From contig JACPWS010000056.1 of the NCBI GenBank assembly GCA_016196925.1, positions 1-36,434 of the forward strand: 36,434 nucleotides of DNA. Direction: 5' to 3'. Of this stretch, positions 1-8,003 are shown piece by piece. The DNA comes from Burkholderiales bacterium. GTDB taxonomy: Bacteria > Pseudomonadota > Gammaproteobacteria > Burkholderiales > Burkholderiaceae_D. A program made the position numbers and the translations under genes. The notes under the pieces were generated by a model. It worked only from the letters and a program-made list of their open reading frames with translations. It made no database searches and was not told where the DNA came from. Every line of letters starts with the position of its first letter. The first letter of the stretch is position 1.

Positions 1-542
1 GCTGGTCGATGGTGATCCCGTGGATAGGCTATTCGTTTTCGCAGCTGATCAAGAAGGTCGAGCCTACCGGCAATGCGCGTTACGTGGAATTTACCACGCT
101 GGATGACAAGAAACAGATGCCCGGCCAGCGCAGCGCTGTACTCGAATGGCCGTATGTGGAGGGCTTGCGGCTGGACGAGGCGTATCACCCGCTGGCGCTG
201 CTGACGTTCGGCATGTATGGCGAAATCTTGCCGAACCAGAACGGCGCGCCGCTGCGCATGGTCGTGCCGTGGAAGTATGGCTTTAAATCGGCCAAATCCA
301 TCGTCAGAATCCGCTTCACCCGCGATCAGCCGCGCACCGCCTGGAATCTGGCGGCGCCGCACGAATACGGCTTTTACTCGAACGTGAATCCCGAAGTCGA
401 TCATCCGCGCTGGTCGCAAGGCAGCGAGCGGCGCATAGGCGAAGACGGCTTCTTCACGCGCAAGCGCAAGACCCTGATGTTCAATGGCTATAGCGACGTG
501 GCTTCCCTGTACGCCGGCATGGACCTGAAGAAATATTTCTGA
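1..542 (+). CDS. msrP: Protein-methionine-sulfoxide reductase catalytic subunit MsrP, C-terminal part (5' end outside window)
   Basis: C-terminal ~179 residues of the periplasmic molybdopterin enzyme that reduces methionine sulfoxide in oxidised envelope proteins, using electrons from MsrQ. The frame is already open at base 3, so the gene begins upstream of the window; the first ATG here is internal. Family-typical segments seen are [76 protein letters not shown] and the terminal LFNGY...[12 protein letters not shown], which I recall closely from E. coli YedY. The Tat signal and the Mo-ligand cysteine would lie upstream and cannot be checked. The stop is separated by one base from the msrQ start, so the two are almost certainly one operon. 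Confidence 0.95.
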   Translation, partial: WSMVIPWIGYSFSQLIKKVEPTGNARYVEFTTLDDKKQMPGQRSAVLEWPYVEGLRLDEAYHPLALLTFGMYGEILPNQNGAPLRMVVPWKYGFKSAKSIVRIRFTRDQPRTAWNLAAPHEYGFYSNVNPEVDHPRWSQGSERRIGEDGFFTRKRKTLMFNGYSDVASLYAGMDLKKYF

Positions 543-543
543 C

Positions 544-1176
544 ATGCTGCTGAACGCCAAACAAATTTCCAGGCTGAAGGCCGCGCTGTTCGTGCTGGCC
601 TTGCTGCCTTTCCTGCGTCTGGCCGCGTTTGTGGCGCTCGATAAGCTGGGCGCCAATCCTATAGAATTCATCACGCGCAACACCGGCGACTGGACCCTGT
701 ACTTTCTGTGCATCACGCTCGGCGTCACGCCGCTGCGCAAGCTCTTGCAATGGCCGTGGCTGATACGCATGCGCCGCATGTTCGGCCTGTACGTGTTTTT
801 TTACGCCAGCCTGCATTTCCTGACTTTTATATGGTTCGACCATTTCTTCGACTGGCAGGAAATGTGGAAGGATGTGCTGAAGCGGCCTTTCATCACGGTA
901 GGCTTCACTTGCTTTGTGTTGCTGACCCCGCTGGCGATCACCAGCACCAATGGCATGATCAAGCGGCTGGGCGGCAAGCGCTGGCAGTGGCTGCACCGGC
1001 TGGTGTATGTGATCGCGCCGCTGGCGATCCTGCACTACACCTGGATGAAGGCCGGCAAACACGATTTTGCGCAGCCGTTCTTGTTCGGGCTGGTGGTGGC
1101 GGCCTTGCTGCTGTTGCGCCTGTGGTGGCGCTGGTCTGGGCGCGCAGCGGCGGCGGTGGCGCATCCCGGAGTGTAG
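544..1176 (+). CDS. msrQ: Haem-binding membrane subunit MsrQ of the MsrPQ methionine sulfoxide reductase
   Basis: A 210-residue inner-membrane protein of the YedZ/ferric-reductase-like family that passes quinone-derived electrons to periplasmic MsrP. The sequence shows about six hydrophobic helices starting near residue 12 (FVLALLPFLRLAAFVAL). It carries the family features NTGDWTLYFLCITLGVTPLR, RRMFGLYVFFYASLHFLTF and KRWQWLHRLVYVIAPLAILHY, with the histidines in the SLHF, WLHRL and ILHY contexts as likely haem ligands. Length matches the family (~200 aa). The ATG lies one base after the msrP stop, indicating translational coupling. The C-terminus is basic and alanine-rich. Confidence 0.94.
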   Translation: MLLNAKQISRLKAALFVLALLPFLRLAAFVALDKLGANPIEFITRNTGDWTLYFLCITLGVTPLRKLLQWPWLIRMRRMFGLYVFFYASLHFLTFIWFDHFFDWQEMWKDVLKRPFITVGFTCFVLLTPLAITSTNGMIKRLGGKRWQWLHRLVYVIAPLAILHYTWMKAGKHDFAQPFLFGLVVAALLLLRLWWRWSGRAAAAVAHPGV

Positions 1177-1251
1177 AACTTGCTTTTCATCATTTTTTCT
1201 TCACGGCATAATGGCCGCTCGCTGCGCAAAGGCAGCTCTTATAGAAAAAAT

Positions 1252-1875
1252 ATGACTAGCTATTTACTCAAAAAAAACGAAGTGGAGACAAGAACACAAC
1301 GCTGGGCCTTAGCCATCCTGGGTTCGCTCGGCTGGCGCGTACGTTACCGCCCTTTGCCCGGCCCCAGGGGGGTGATCGTAGTGTATCCGCACACCTCGAA
1401 CTGGGATTTTCCTATCGGCATCCTGGCCAAGCTGGCGATAGGCATGCCTTTCCACTATATCGCCAAATCATTGCTGTTCGAAGGCGTCACCGGCGCCACC
1501 ATAGGCCGGATAGTGGGCTACCTCGGCGGCGAGCCGGTTGAACGCGGCGTTTCCACCGGCGCCATCGCGCGTCTGGCGGAAAAAATCAACCGGGCCGACT
1601 GGTACTGGCTGGCGGTGGCGCCCGAAGGGACGCGCAGTCTGCGTCCGTATTGGCGCAGCGGTTTCTACCACATCGCGTTGGCCGCCAGGGTGCCGGTCGG
1701 CTGCGCTTATTTCGATTTCAGCAAGCGCGAAGTCGGTCTGGTCGATTATGTTGCACTGAGCGGCGATGCGGAGCAGGATATGGCGCAATTTCGCCGGGTC
1801 TTTGAAGACGTGCGCGGCCGTCGCCCTGGCCTGGCCAGCCCCATCGCCCTACGTCAGGACGATCCGAAAAATTAG
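1252..1875 (+). CDS. 1-acylglycerol-3-phosphate acyltransferase-like (PlsC-type) protein
   Basis: A 207-residue protein with the acyltransferase signature H-X4-D (H47-TSNW-D52) and the second motif EGTR (residues 125-128, within APEGTRS). This is the glycerophospholipid acyltransferase family; the acyl acceptor cannot be read from sequence. It is shorter than housekeeping PlsC and lacks a clear N-terminal membrane helix. An open frame continues upstream to a TTG at 1180, but the ATG at 1252 gives a sensible N-terminus (MTSYLLKKNEV) and leaves ~75 bp after msrQ. No strong ribosome-binding site precedes it, so the start is uncertain. The stop codon overlaps the left arm of the inverted repeat at 1875-1937. 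Confidence 0.8.
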   Translation: MTSYLLKKNEVETRTQRWALAILGSLGWRVRYRPLPGPRGVIVVYPHTSNWDFPIGILAKLAIGMPFHYIAKSLLFEGVTGATIGRIVGYLGGEPVERGVSTGAIARLAEKINRADWYWLAVAPEGTRSLRPYWRSGFYHIALAARVPVGCAYFDFSKREVGLVDYVALSGDAEQDMAQFRRVFEDVRGRRPGLASPIALRQDDPKN

Positions 1876-1937
1876 GGAGTATGTTTCAAAACCGGCTTGT
1901 CGTCAGCTTATTTAAAGCGAGTTTTAAACATACTCCC
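1875..1937. repeat. Intergenic inverted repeat, possible bidirectional terminator
   Basis: Left arm 1875-1892 begins GGGAGTATGTTT; right arm 1921-1937 is GTTTTAAACATACTCCC. The arms are complementary over 17 bp with one extra base in the left arm and a ~28-base loop. It sits between convergent genes (acyltransferase + and lptM -), so it may terminate both, although there is no clear U-run after either arm. The right arm resembles a sequence at 25950-25967, suggesting a repeat family. Confidence 0.6.
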
Positions 1938-1945
1938 GGATAGTA

Positions 1946-2062
1946 TTATTTTGTGCCCGGTGTGCTTGGCGGCACCGGTTTGTTGGGCAAGGTCAGCGGG
2001 CCTTTCTGGCCGCAGGCGGATAACAGGCAAGTCAGTAGCAGCAGGGAAATCAGGGTACGCAT
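1946..2062 (-). CDS. lptM: LptM-type small lipoprotein (YifL family)
   Basis: A 38-residue lipoprotein read on the minus strand: MRTLISLLLLTC, then lipobox LLSAC with the modified cysteine at position 17, followed by GQKGPLTLP and a proline-rich tail. The Cys-Gly-Q-K-GPL start of the mature peptide is the hallmark of LptM/YifL. In enterobacteria this protein helps assemble the LptDE LPS translocon in the outer membrane. Placement divergent from cyaY is the usual proteobacterial arrangement. In that arrangement lysA normally follows lptM, but here the next downstream gene is the convergent acyltransferase, so the lysA link is broken. Family identity rests on motif and context. Confidence 0.88.
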   Translation of the reverse strand: MRTLISLLLLTCLLSACGQKGPLTLPNKPVPPSTPGTK

Positions 2063-2126
2063 CTTGGAAATCGCTCACACCGTATAAAATGGCGTTTTAT
2101 GTAGTGATAATGCGCAGGAGTGTAGC
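2063..2126. promoter_or_regulatory. Divergent promoter region, lptM (-) / cyaY (+)
   Basis: A 64 bp AT-rich spacer between divergent start codons. On the plus strand GATAAT at 2106-2111 and TATAAA at 2083-2088 are possible -10 hexamers; no convincing -35 is visible at the right distance for either. The cyaY ribosome-binding site AGGAG is at 2116-2120. The region must hold both promoters if the genes are expressed independently, but individual elements are not certain. Confidence 0.4.
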
Positions 2127-2438
2127 ATGACCGAAACCGAATTTCTGACGCTGGCCGATAGCTGCCTGCGCCAGGTCGAACAACTATTTGAACTAGCGTT
2201 TGAAAATGACGAACTCGATGTGGAGTGCAGCCGCAGCGGTAATGTGCTGAGCGTGGAGTTCGTCAACAATGGCTCCAAGATCATCGTCAACAGCCAGGCG
2301 GCCATGCAGGAAATGTGGCTGGCGGCGCGTTGCGGCGGTTTTCACTACAAATACGACGGTCAGCATTGGCGCAACACGCGCGACGGTTCGGAGTTTTTTG
2401 CCGCCTTGTCCGCGATTGCGCACGAACAAGGCAAATAA
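2127..2438 (+). CDS. cyaY: Frataxin-like iron donor/regulator CyaY
   Basis: A 103-residue cytosolic frataxin homologue that binds iron and modulates Fe-S cluster assembly by the IscS/IscU machinery. The sequence begins MTETEFLTLADSCLRQVEQ and has the acidic helix-1/strand-1 ridge (FENDELDVE). The frataxin core follows: GNVLSVEFVNNGSKIIVNSQ, QEMWLAARCGGFHYKYDG, W and F near RDGSEFF. Length equals the bacterial family. AGGAG lies 6 bases upstream of the ATG. It ends only six bases before the stop of convergent mrcA, leaving no room for a conventional terminator between them. Confidence 0.95.
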   Translation: MTETEFLTLADSCLRQVEQLFELAFENDELDVECSRSGNVLSVEFVNNGSKIIVNSQAAMQEMWLAARCGGFHYKYDGQHWRNTRDGSEFFAALSAIAHEQGK

Positions 2439-2444
2439 AGCCGT

Positions 2445-4757
2445 CTATTCCTCGATCACTTTGGGCTCGTTGGCCAGATTGCGTATGCCGCTGCCGGGCG
2501 GATTTTCGGCATAGAAGTAATCGCCTTCGGCCGCGATCACGCCATTCGGAATGGCGCGCTCCTCGATAGGGAGTTCCTTCAGCGCTTTCTGCATGTAAGC
2601 TATCCAGATCGGCAAGGCCAGGCCGCCGCCGGTTTCCTTGTTGCCGAGATTTTTAGGCTGATCGAAGCCTATCCAGGCGATACCGACCAGTTTCGCCTGG
2701 TAGCCGGCAAACCAGGCGTCGAACGAGTCGTTGGTGGTGCCGGTTTTGCCCGCGATGTCAGGGCGTTTCAGCGACAAGGCCTTGGTTGCGGTGCCGAAGC
2801 GCACCACGTCTTTCAACATGCTGTCTATCAGGAAGGCATTGCGTTCGTCGATCACACGGTTATTTTCATCGCCGGCTTTTTCCGGCGAGGCTTGCGCCAG
2901 CACCTTACCATTGGTGTCAGTGATCTTGGCGATCAGGTAGGGGTTGATCTTGTAACCGCCATTGGCAAACACGGCGTAGGCGCCGGCCATCTGCAAGGGC
3001 GTTACCGCGCCGGCGCCGAGCGCCAGGGTCAGGTAAGGAGGATTCTTCTCGGGCAGGAAGCCGAAGCGATTGGTGTATTCCTGGCCGTATTTCGCGCCGA
3101 TACGGTTCAGGATGCGGATGGAAATCATGTTCTTCGACTTGGTCAGGCCCCTGCGCATGCTCATCGGGCCTTCGTATTTGCCGTCGTAATTTTTCGGTTC
3201 CCACGCCTGGCCGCCGGTTTGCCCGGCATCGAAACTGATAGGTTCGTCGTTGATCACGGTGGATGGCGACAAACCTTTTTCCAGCGAAGCCGAGTAAATG
3301 AAAGGCTTAAAGCTGGATCCGGGCTGGCGCCAGGCTTGCGTGACGTGGTTGAACTTATTCAGGTTGTAATCGAAACCGCCGACCAGCGCATGGATCGCAC
3401 CGTCGGTGGTGCTGGCCGCCACAAAGGCCGATTGTACTTCCGGCATCTGGACGATGCTCCAGCTTTTGCCTTCCTGCATCACGCGTATCACGGCGCCGCG
3501 TTGTATGCGCTTGTTGGCGGGCGCCTTGGCCGACAAGCCGCTGGCGGCGAAGCTGAGGCCGGCTTCCTCTATCTTGATTTCTTCGCCCGAGGCCAGCACC
3601 GCCTTCACCAGCTTGGGCGCCGCCTCCAAAACCATCGCGACTTGCAGATCGTCGCTGTCGGAGTGTTCGGCCAGCTCTTTTTCTATCGCTTCGTCCGCAG
3701 CGTCTTTGCCGCTCGGAATTTCGACGATGGCTTCCGGCCCGCGATAACCGTGGCGTTTCTCATAGTCCATGACGCCCCGGCGCAAGGCCAGGTAGGCGGC
3801 GTCCTGATCGGCCTTGGTGATGGTGGTATACACATTCAGGCCGCGCGTATAAGTGTCTTCCTTGAATTGTTCATAGACTAGCTGACGCGCCATTTCAGCG
3901 ACGTATTCGGCATGGATGCCGAATTCGCTGCTATCGGTCTTGGTGTGCAATTCTTCGTTTTTTGCCTGCTCGAATTGCGCTTCCGTGATGTAGCCGAGTT
4001 GCCGCATGCGTTGCAGAATATATTGCTGGCGCACTGCGGCGCGCTTGGGATTGGCGACCGGGTTGTAAGCGGACGGCGCTTTCGGCAAACCGGCCAGCAT
4101 GGCCGCTTCGGCGACGCTGAGCTGTTTCAGGCTCTTGCCGAAATATATCTGGGCGGCGGAAGAAAAACCGTAAGCGCGCTGACCGAGATATATCTGGTTC
4201 ATATAGACTTCCAGTATCTGGTCCTTGCTCAGGTTTTGTTCTATCTTCCAGGCCAGCAGGATTTCATAAATTTTGCGCTTGAAGGTTTGTTCGCTCGACA
4301 AGAAAAAATTGCGCGCCACTTGCTGGGTAATGGTGGACGCGCCTTGTTTCGCGCCGCCGGTCAGGTTATGCAGGGCGGCGCGCGTGATGCCCATGTAATC
4401 GACGCCGCCGTGCTCATAGAAGCGATCGTCCTCTATCGCCAGCACGGCTTTTTTCATGACGTCGGGGATGTCGGCGAAGCGCACCACGTTGCGCCGTTCT
4501 TCACCGAATTCACCGATCAGCATGTTATCCGCCGAGAATACCCGCAAGGGCATTTTCGGGCGGTAACTGGTGATTGAATCGAGTTCAGGCAAGTTCGGGT
4601 AAGCCATGGTCAGCGCAAAACCGATGATCAGCGTGCCTGCGATCGATAAGCCAAGCACGACGCCGCCGGCGCCGAGGGCGATCCTGGCGGCCAGCTGTCC
4701 TGCCGGTTTTGCGCTTGAGTTTTCTTTGTCGTTCGGGGAAGTTTTGCGGTCGGACAT
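2445..4757 (-). CDS. mrcA: Penicillin-binding protein 1A, bifunctional transglycosylase/transpeptidase
   Basis: A 770-residue class A PBP that polymerises and cross-links peptidoglycan at the inner membrane. It has a short cytosolic tail and a membrane anchor (~residues 24-52). The GT51 domain carries the catalytic motif EDDRFYEHGG (E109) and GASTITQQVARN (139-150). An OB-like/linker region follows (~300-440). The transpeptidase has SSFKP (nucleophile S481, K484), SKN (541-543) and KTGTT (671-675), all intact. The frame extends to a TTG at 4775, but the ATG at 4757 (MSDRKTS) is the better start. It diverges from pilM, the standard mrcA-pil arrangement of many proteobacteria. Symbols ponA and mrcA are both in use. 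Confidence 0.95.
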   Translation of the reverse strand: MSDRKTSPNDKENSSAKPAGQLAARIALGAGGVVLGLSIAGTLIIGFALTMAYPNLPELDSITSYRPKMPLRVFSADNMLIGEFGEERRNVVRFADIPDVMKKAVLAIEDDRFYEHGGVDYMGITRAALHNLTGGAKQGASTITQQVARNFFLSSEQTFKRKIYEILLAWKIEQNLSKDQILEVYMNQIYLGQRAYGFSSAAQIYFGKSLKQLSVAEAAMLAGLPKAPSAYNPVANPKRAAVRQQYILQRMRQLGYITEAQFEQAKNEELHTKTDSSEFGIHAEYVAEMARQLVYEQFKEDTYTRGLNVYTTITKADQDAAYLALRRGVMDYEKRHGYRGPEAIVEIPSGKDAADEAIEKELAEHSDSDDLQVAMVLEAAPKLVKAVLASGEEIKIEEAGLSFAASGLSAKAPANKRIQRGAVIRVMQEGKSWSIVQMPEVQSAFVAASTTDGAIHALVGGFDYNLNKFNHVTQAWRQPGSSFKPFIYSASLEKGLSPSTVINDEPISFDAGQTGGQAWEPKNYDGKYEGPMSMRRGLTKSKNMISIRILNRIGAKYGQEYTNRFGFLPEKNPPYLTLALGAGAVTPLQMAGAYAVFANGGYKINPYLIAKITDTNGKVLAQASPEKAGDENNRVIDERNAFLIDSMLKDVVRFGTATKALSLKRPDIAGKTGTTNDSFDAWFAGYQAKLVGIAWIGFDQPKNLGNKETGGGLALPIWIAYMQKALKELPIEERAIPNGVIAAEGDYFYAENPPGSGIRNLANEPKVIEE

Positions 4758-5078
4758 GGGGACATTCTGTAACAAAGGCAGCGCACATTATAGCCGCAGT
4801 CATATGGTGCGTTTCCGGACGCCGCACATGTCCAGAGATCAATTGACTCGATTTAGGTCCACCCGTGGATATTTGACAACGTATACTGGGAATGCTGTGT
4901 GGAAAGTGCTTTACCATTATCAGGCTTATTGCTAGGATTTCATGTAAGCTTGGATAAGTGTTTCGTAAATAGCGGTTTTAAAAGAGAATTTGAGTTGAAA
5001 AAAACCGTAGGATGTTTATCTTTTGATGATAAATTTGCACTTACCAATAATAATTGATGTATTCGTGAGGGGATATTC
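4758..5078. other. Intergenic region between mrcA (-) and pilM (+)
   Basis: A 321 bp divergent spacer, visibly AT-richer than its neighbours over 4870-5070. Apart from the TATAAT serving mrcA, it contains TTGCAC at 5035-5040 with TGTATT 17 bases further on (5058-5063), a weak promoter candidate whose start site would fall very close to the pilM ribosome-binding site (GAGGGG, 5067-5072). An isolated TTGACA (4873-4878) has no matching -10. I see no RNA gene or credible ORF here. Confidence 0.5.
4787..4792 (-). promoter_or_regulatory. Candidate -10 box for mrcA
   Basis: A perfect TATAAT on the minus strand 30 bases upstream of the mrcA ATG, which would place the transcript start near 4780. No good -35 hexamer is visible 16-18 bases upstream, so this is a partial promoter match. 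Confidence 0.45.
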
Positions 5079-6158
5079 TTGGCTTTAGATCTTGCATCAT
5101 TGCTCGGCAGAAAAAATCCGCCTCTGATCGGGCTGGATATCAGTTCTTTCGACATCAAACTTGTTGAGCTGTCCGCAGGAAGCAGCAAGGATTACCGCCT
5201 TGAACGCTATGCTTCCGAACCGCTACCCAAGGGGGCGGTGGTGGACGGGAATATCGAAAACATAGAACAGGTTTCTGAAACTGTTCGTAAGATCATTAAA
5301 AAAAGCGGAGCGAGCGCAAAGAATGTCGCTTTGGCGATGCCCGCCTCATCCGTGATCACCAAAAAAATTATTCTCGCGGGTAACTTGAGCGAACAGGCGC
5401 TGGAAGTCCAGGTCGAGTCGGAAGCGAGTCAATATATCCCTTTCGCGATGGACGAAGTCAGCCTCGATTTTTGCGTGATCGGGCCCGCCGCCAATTCCGA
5501 AGAAGATGTGGAAGTCATGCTGGCAGCATCGCGCAAGGAAAAAATCGAAGACCGGATTGCGGTGCTTGAGACGGTGGGCTTGCAAGCCAAGGTCATGGAC
5601 ATCGAATCTTACGCTGTACGGGCAGCGATTTCGCGCGTGATCGAGTTGCAGCCCAACTCCGGCCATGACCAGATTTTCGCGATGTTCCAGATCGGGGCAA
5701 AGCGCACTTATATATCCATATTATTGAATGACGAAGTTATTTACGAACGCGAGCAGCAGTTTGGCGGCAGTCAACTGACGCAAGACATAGTCCGTAACTA
5801 CGGCATGGCGCAGGAAGAAGCCGAAGCGAAAAAGAAAACCGGCGATTTGCCCGACAGTTATGAAATGGAGTTGCTGGAACCGTTCCTGGAAAGTGCTGCG
5901 TTGGAAGTCACGCGCGCGATTCAATTTTTCTTTACGTCTACCCCTTACACCAGGGTCGATCAGATTTTCCTGACCGGCGGCTGTGCCGTGATCCCTGGAT
6001 TGGTAGATATTATTGCCGAGCGCACAAAAATTTCGACGGCCGTCGTCAGTCCGTTCAAAGGCATGGAGCTGGCGTCCGGTGTCAACGAAAAAGCCTTACG
6101 TAGCGACGCTCCCGCCTATATGGTTGCCTGTGGCCTTGCATTGCGGAGATTCGGCTGA
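5079..6158 (+). CDS. pilM: Type IV pilus inner-membrane platform protein PilM
   Basis: A 359-residue actin-like (FtsA-fold) cytoplasmic ATPase-like protein that binds the N-terminus of PilN and links the pilus motor to the alignment complex. Typical features are the opening LLGRKNPPLIGLDISSFDIKLVEL, the nucleotide-site-like DIES and FQIGAKRTYISIL segments, and IFLTGGCAVIPGL near the C-terminus. The start is a TTG (residues MALDLASL) preceded by GAGGGG at 5067-5072; no in-frame ATG gives the conserved N-terminus. It opens the pilMNOPQ operon, and its stop shares one base with the pilN start. Confidence 0.94.
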   Translation: MALDLASLLGRKNPPLIGLDISSFDIKLVELSAGSSKDYRLERYASEPLPKGAVVDGNIENIEQVSETVRKIIKKSGASAKNVALAMPASSVITKKIILAGNLSEQALEVQVESEASQYIPFAMDEVSLDFCVIGPAANSEEDVEVMLAASRKEKIEDRIAVLETVGLQAKVMDIESYAVRAAISRVIELQPNSGHDQIFAMFQIGAKRTYISILLNDEVIYEREQQFGGSQLTQDIVRNYGMAQEEAEAKKKTGDLPDSYEMELLEPFLESAALEVTRAIQFFFTSTPYTRVDQIFLTGGCAVIPGLVDIIAERTKISTAVVSPFKGMELASGVNEKALRSDAPAYMVACGLALRRFG

Positions 6159-6775
6159 TGATTAAGATTAACCTGCTCCCGCATCGCGAAGAAAAACGTA
6201 AGCAACTCAAAAGCGCATTTTATTCGCTGTTGATGTTGTCGACTATATTGGCGGCGCTGCTTACGATCATGGTAGGCGCTTACTTCGGGCAGCAACTTAA
6301 CGCGCAGACGGAACGCAATGCCTTCATCAAGAAGGAAAATGCCCTGCTGGACGAAAAAATCAAGGAAATCGCCACTCTTAAACAGGAAATCGATGCCCTG
6401 AAGGCGCGCCAGCAAGCGGTAGAAGATTTGCAGGGCGACCGCAACCAACCGGTCTTTTTGTTGGATGAATTGGTCAAGTTGACGCCGGAAGGTGTGTATA
6501 TGCGTACCCTGAAACAGGATGGACAACGTGTCATTCTGAATGGCTATGCGCAGTCGCAAGACCGTGTTGCCGAACTGATCCGCAACTTGGGAAATAAGTC
6601 CGAATGGATGTACAAGCCCGATTTGAACGACATCCACTCTACAGGTATCGGCCAGGGGCGGGATGCTAAAAAAGTATTTGATTTCACGGTCAATGTAGGC
6701 ATCAAGCGGCCACGCGAAAAAGAAGAGGGGGCTGCTGCTGCGGGCGCTGCCAAGCCGGACAAGAAGCCTTCTTAA
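6158..6775 (+). CDS. pilN: Type IV pilus assembly protein PilN
   Basis: A 205-residue bitopic inner-membrane protein of the alignment subcomplex. The N-terminal cytosolic motif MIKINLLPHREEKRK is the conserved PilM-binding peptide. One transmembrane helix follows (~25-45, LLMLSTILAALLTIMVGAYF), then a coiled coil (~50-95) and a ferredoxin-like periplasmic domain. The C-terminus is a low-complexity alanine/lysine tail. The ATG overlaps the pilM stop by one base (TGATG). Confidence 0.94.
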   Translation: MIKINLLPHREEKRKQLKSAFYSLLMLSTILAALLTIMVGAYFGQQLNAQTERNAFIKKENALLDEKIKEIATLKQEIDALKARQQAVEDLQGDRNQPVFLLDELVKLTPEGVYMRTLKQDGQRVILNGYAQSQDRVAELIRNLGNKSEWMYKPDLNDIHSTGIGQGRDAKKVFDFTVNVGIKRPREKEEGAAAAGAAKPDKKPS

Positions 6776-6816
6776 TGCCGGCATGTTCGATATAACAAAA
6801 GATTGAAAGATCGGAA

Positions 6817-7467
6817 ATGGCAATTAACTTGAAAGAATTCGGCGAGTCGTTCGGCGCCCAGTTTCGCGATCTGCGTGGCTTGCATCCGGGGCTGTGGCCG
6901 CTGGCGCCCAGAATGGCATCTGCATTGGGGGTATTGATCGTCGTATTGTTTTTCGGCTGGTTTTTTTATTGGGATGGACAGCTGGAAGAAATTGATCAGG
7001 GGCGTCAGGAAGAAGTCAAGCTGAAAGACGAGTATCGAAAGAAAATGCAGCAAGCGATCAATCTCGACGCGCTCAAGGAACAAAGAAAGCTTGTTCAGCA
7101 ATATGTGGCTACCATGGAAAAGCAATTGCCTAGTAAAGCTGAAATGGATGCCTTGTTATCTGATATTAATCAGGCCGGCCTGGGGCGCGGTTTGCAGTTC
7201 GACTTGTTTAAACCCGGACAGGCAGTGGTAAAAGATTATTATGCCGAATTGCCTATCGATATCAAATTGACGGGTAGCTACCACGATCTTGGTGAGTTTG
7301 TGGCCGATATCGCCAAATTGCCGAGGATAGTTACTTTAAATAATCTCGCTATTTCCAGCGGCAAGGATGTTGGATTGAGTCTGGACGTCGTTGCCAAGAC
7401 TTTCCGTTATCTGGATAAAGATGAAGTCCTGGCGCAGGCAAGCGCGAAAAAGGCCGCTAAAAAATGA
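6817..7467 (+). CDS. pilO: Type IV pilus assembly protein PilO
   Basis: A 216-residue partner of PilN in the periplasmic alignment complex connecting inner-membrane motor and PilQ secretin. A cytosolic stretch (1-30) is followed by one membrane helix (~35-55, ALGVLIVVLFFGWFFYW), a coiled coil (~57-105, QLEEIDQGRQEEVKLKDEYRKKM) and the PilO ferredoxin-like fold (SDINQAGLGRGLQFDLFKP, LPIDIKLTGSYHDLGEFVADIAKLPRIV). GGAA precedes the ATG. There is a 41-base gap after pilN, the only appreciable gap in the pil operon, and a 4-base overlap with pilP. Confidence 0.93.
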   Translation: MAINLKEFGESFGAQFRDLRGLHPGLWPLAPRMASALGVLIVVLFFGWFFYWDGQLEEIDQGRQEEVKLKDEYRKKMQQAINLDALKEQRKLVQQYVATMEKQLPSKAEMDALLSDINQAGLGRGLQFDLFKPGQAVVKDYYAELPIDIKLTGSYHDLGEFVADIAKLPRIVTLNNLAISSGKDVGLSLDVVAKTFRYLDKDEVLAQASAKKAAKK

Positions 7468-8003
7468 TCTCCACTTTGCGTAAAATCCCTGCACTCTTGC
7501 TGCCCGCATTATTGTTGACGGCGTGCGGAGACAATGGGGTGTCTGAAATTCAGGAATGGATGGCGGCGGTCAAAAAAGAAACACATGCGGTGACGCCGAA
7601 GATTGCCGAACCCAAGTTGTATGTTCCCGTCGCCTACACGGGAAAAAGCGAGCTTGACCCTTTCAATCCGGTCAAGCTGCTGGCTGTGCTGGCCAGAATG
7701 AAGGCGGAATCGAACAATGGTCTGCGGCCGGATATGGACAGGCGCCGGGAGGCTTTGGAAGCTTTTCCTCTCGATAGCATGAAAATGGTCGGTACGATAG
7801 AAAAAAATAATATCAGGCAAGCATTGCTACAGATAGATAAAACCGTCTATCAAGCCAAGCTGGGAAATTATATAGGCCAGAATTTCGGCATGATTACCAA
7901 AATATCAGACAATGAAGTTGAAATTAAGGAAATTGTGCAAGATGCGGCCGGCGAGTGGACTGAGCGTAAATCCAAGTTAGAGTTGCAGGAGAGTAAAAAA
8001 TGA
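7464..8003 (+). CDS. pilP: Type IV pilus lipoprotein PilP
   Basis: A 179-residue inner-membrane lipoprotein that bridges PilN/PilO to the N-terminal domains of PilQ. The signal peptide has lipobox LLTAC with the acylated cysteine at 21. A disordered linker precedes the beta-sandwich core, with family segments LDPFNPVKL, LEAFPLDSMKMVGTI, ALLQIDKTVYQAKLGNYIGQNFGMITKI and EIVQDAAGEWTER. The start overlaps pilO by 4 bases (ATGA) and the stop overlaps pilQ by 4, so all these genes are translationally coupled. Confidence 0.94.
   Translation: MISTLRKIPALLLPALLLTACGDNGVSEIQEWMAAVKKETHAVTPKIAEPKLYVPVAYTGKSELDPFNPVKLLAVLARMKAESNNGLRPDMDRRREALEAFPLDSMKMVGTIEKNNIRQALLQIDKTVYQAKLGNYIGQNFGMITKISDNEVEIKEIVQDAAGEWTERKSKLELQESKK

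Noticed and set aside
1897..2130. 77-codon plus-strand ORF between the acyltransferase and cyaY
   Set aside because: It runs antisense through lptM, whose lipobox and mature N-terminus are clear on the minus strand, and through the cyaY promoter region.
2892..3881. 329-codon plus-strand frame inside mrcA
   Set aside because: Covers the penicillin-binding protein's transpeptidase domain on the opposite strand; no independent support.
4873..4878. TTGACA as a -35 box for pilM
   Set aside because: No -10-like hexamer 16-18 bases downstream (the nearby TATACT is only a few bases away), and it lies 200 bp from the gene.
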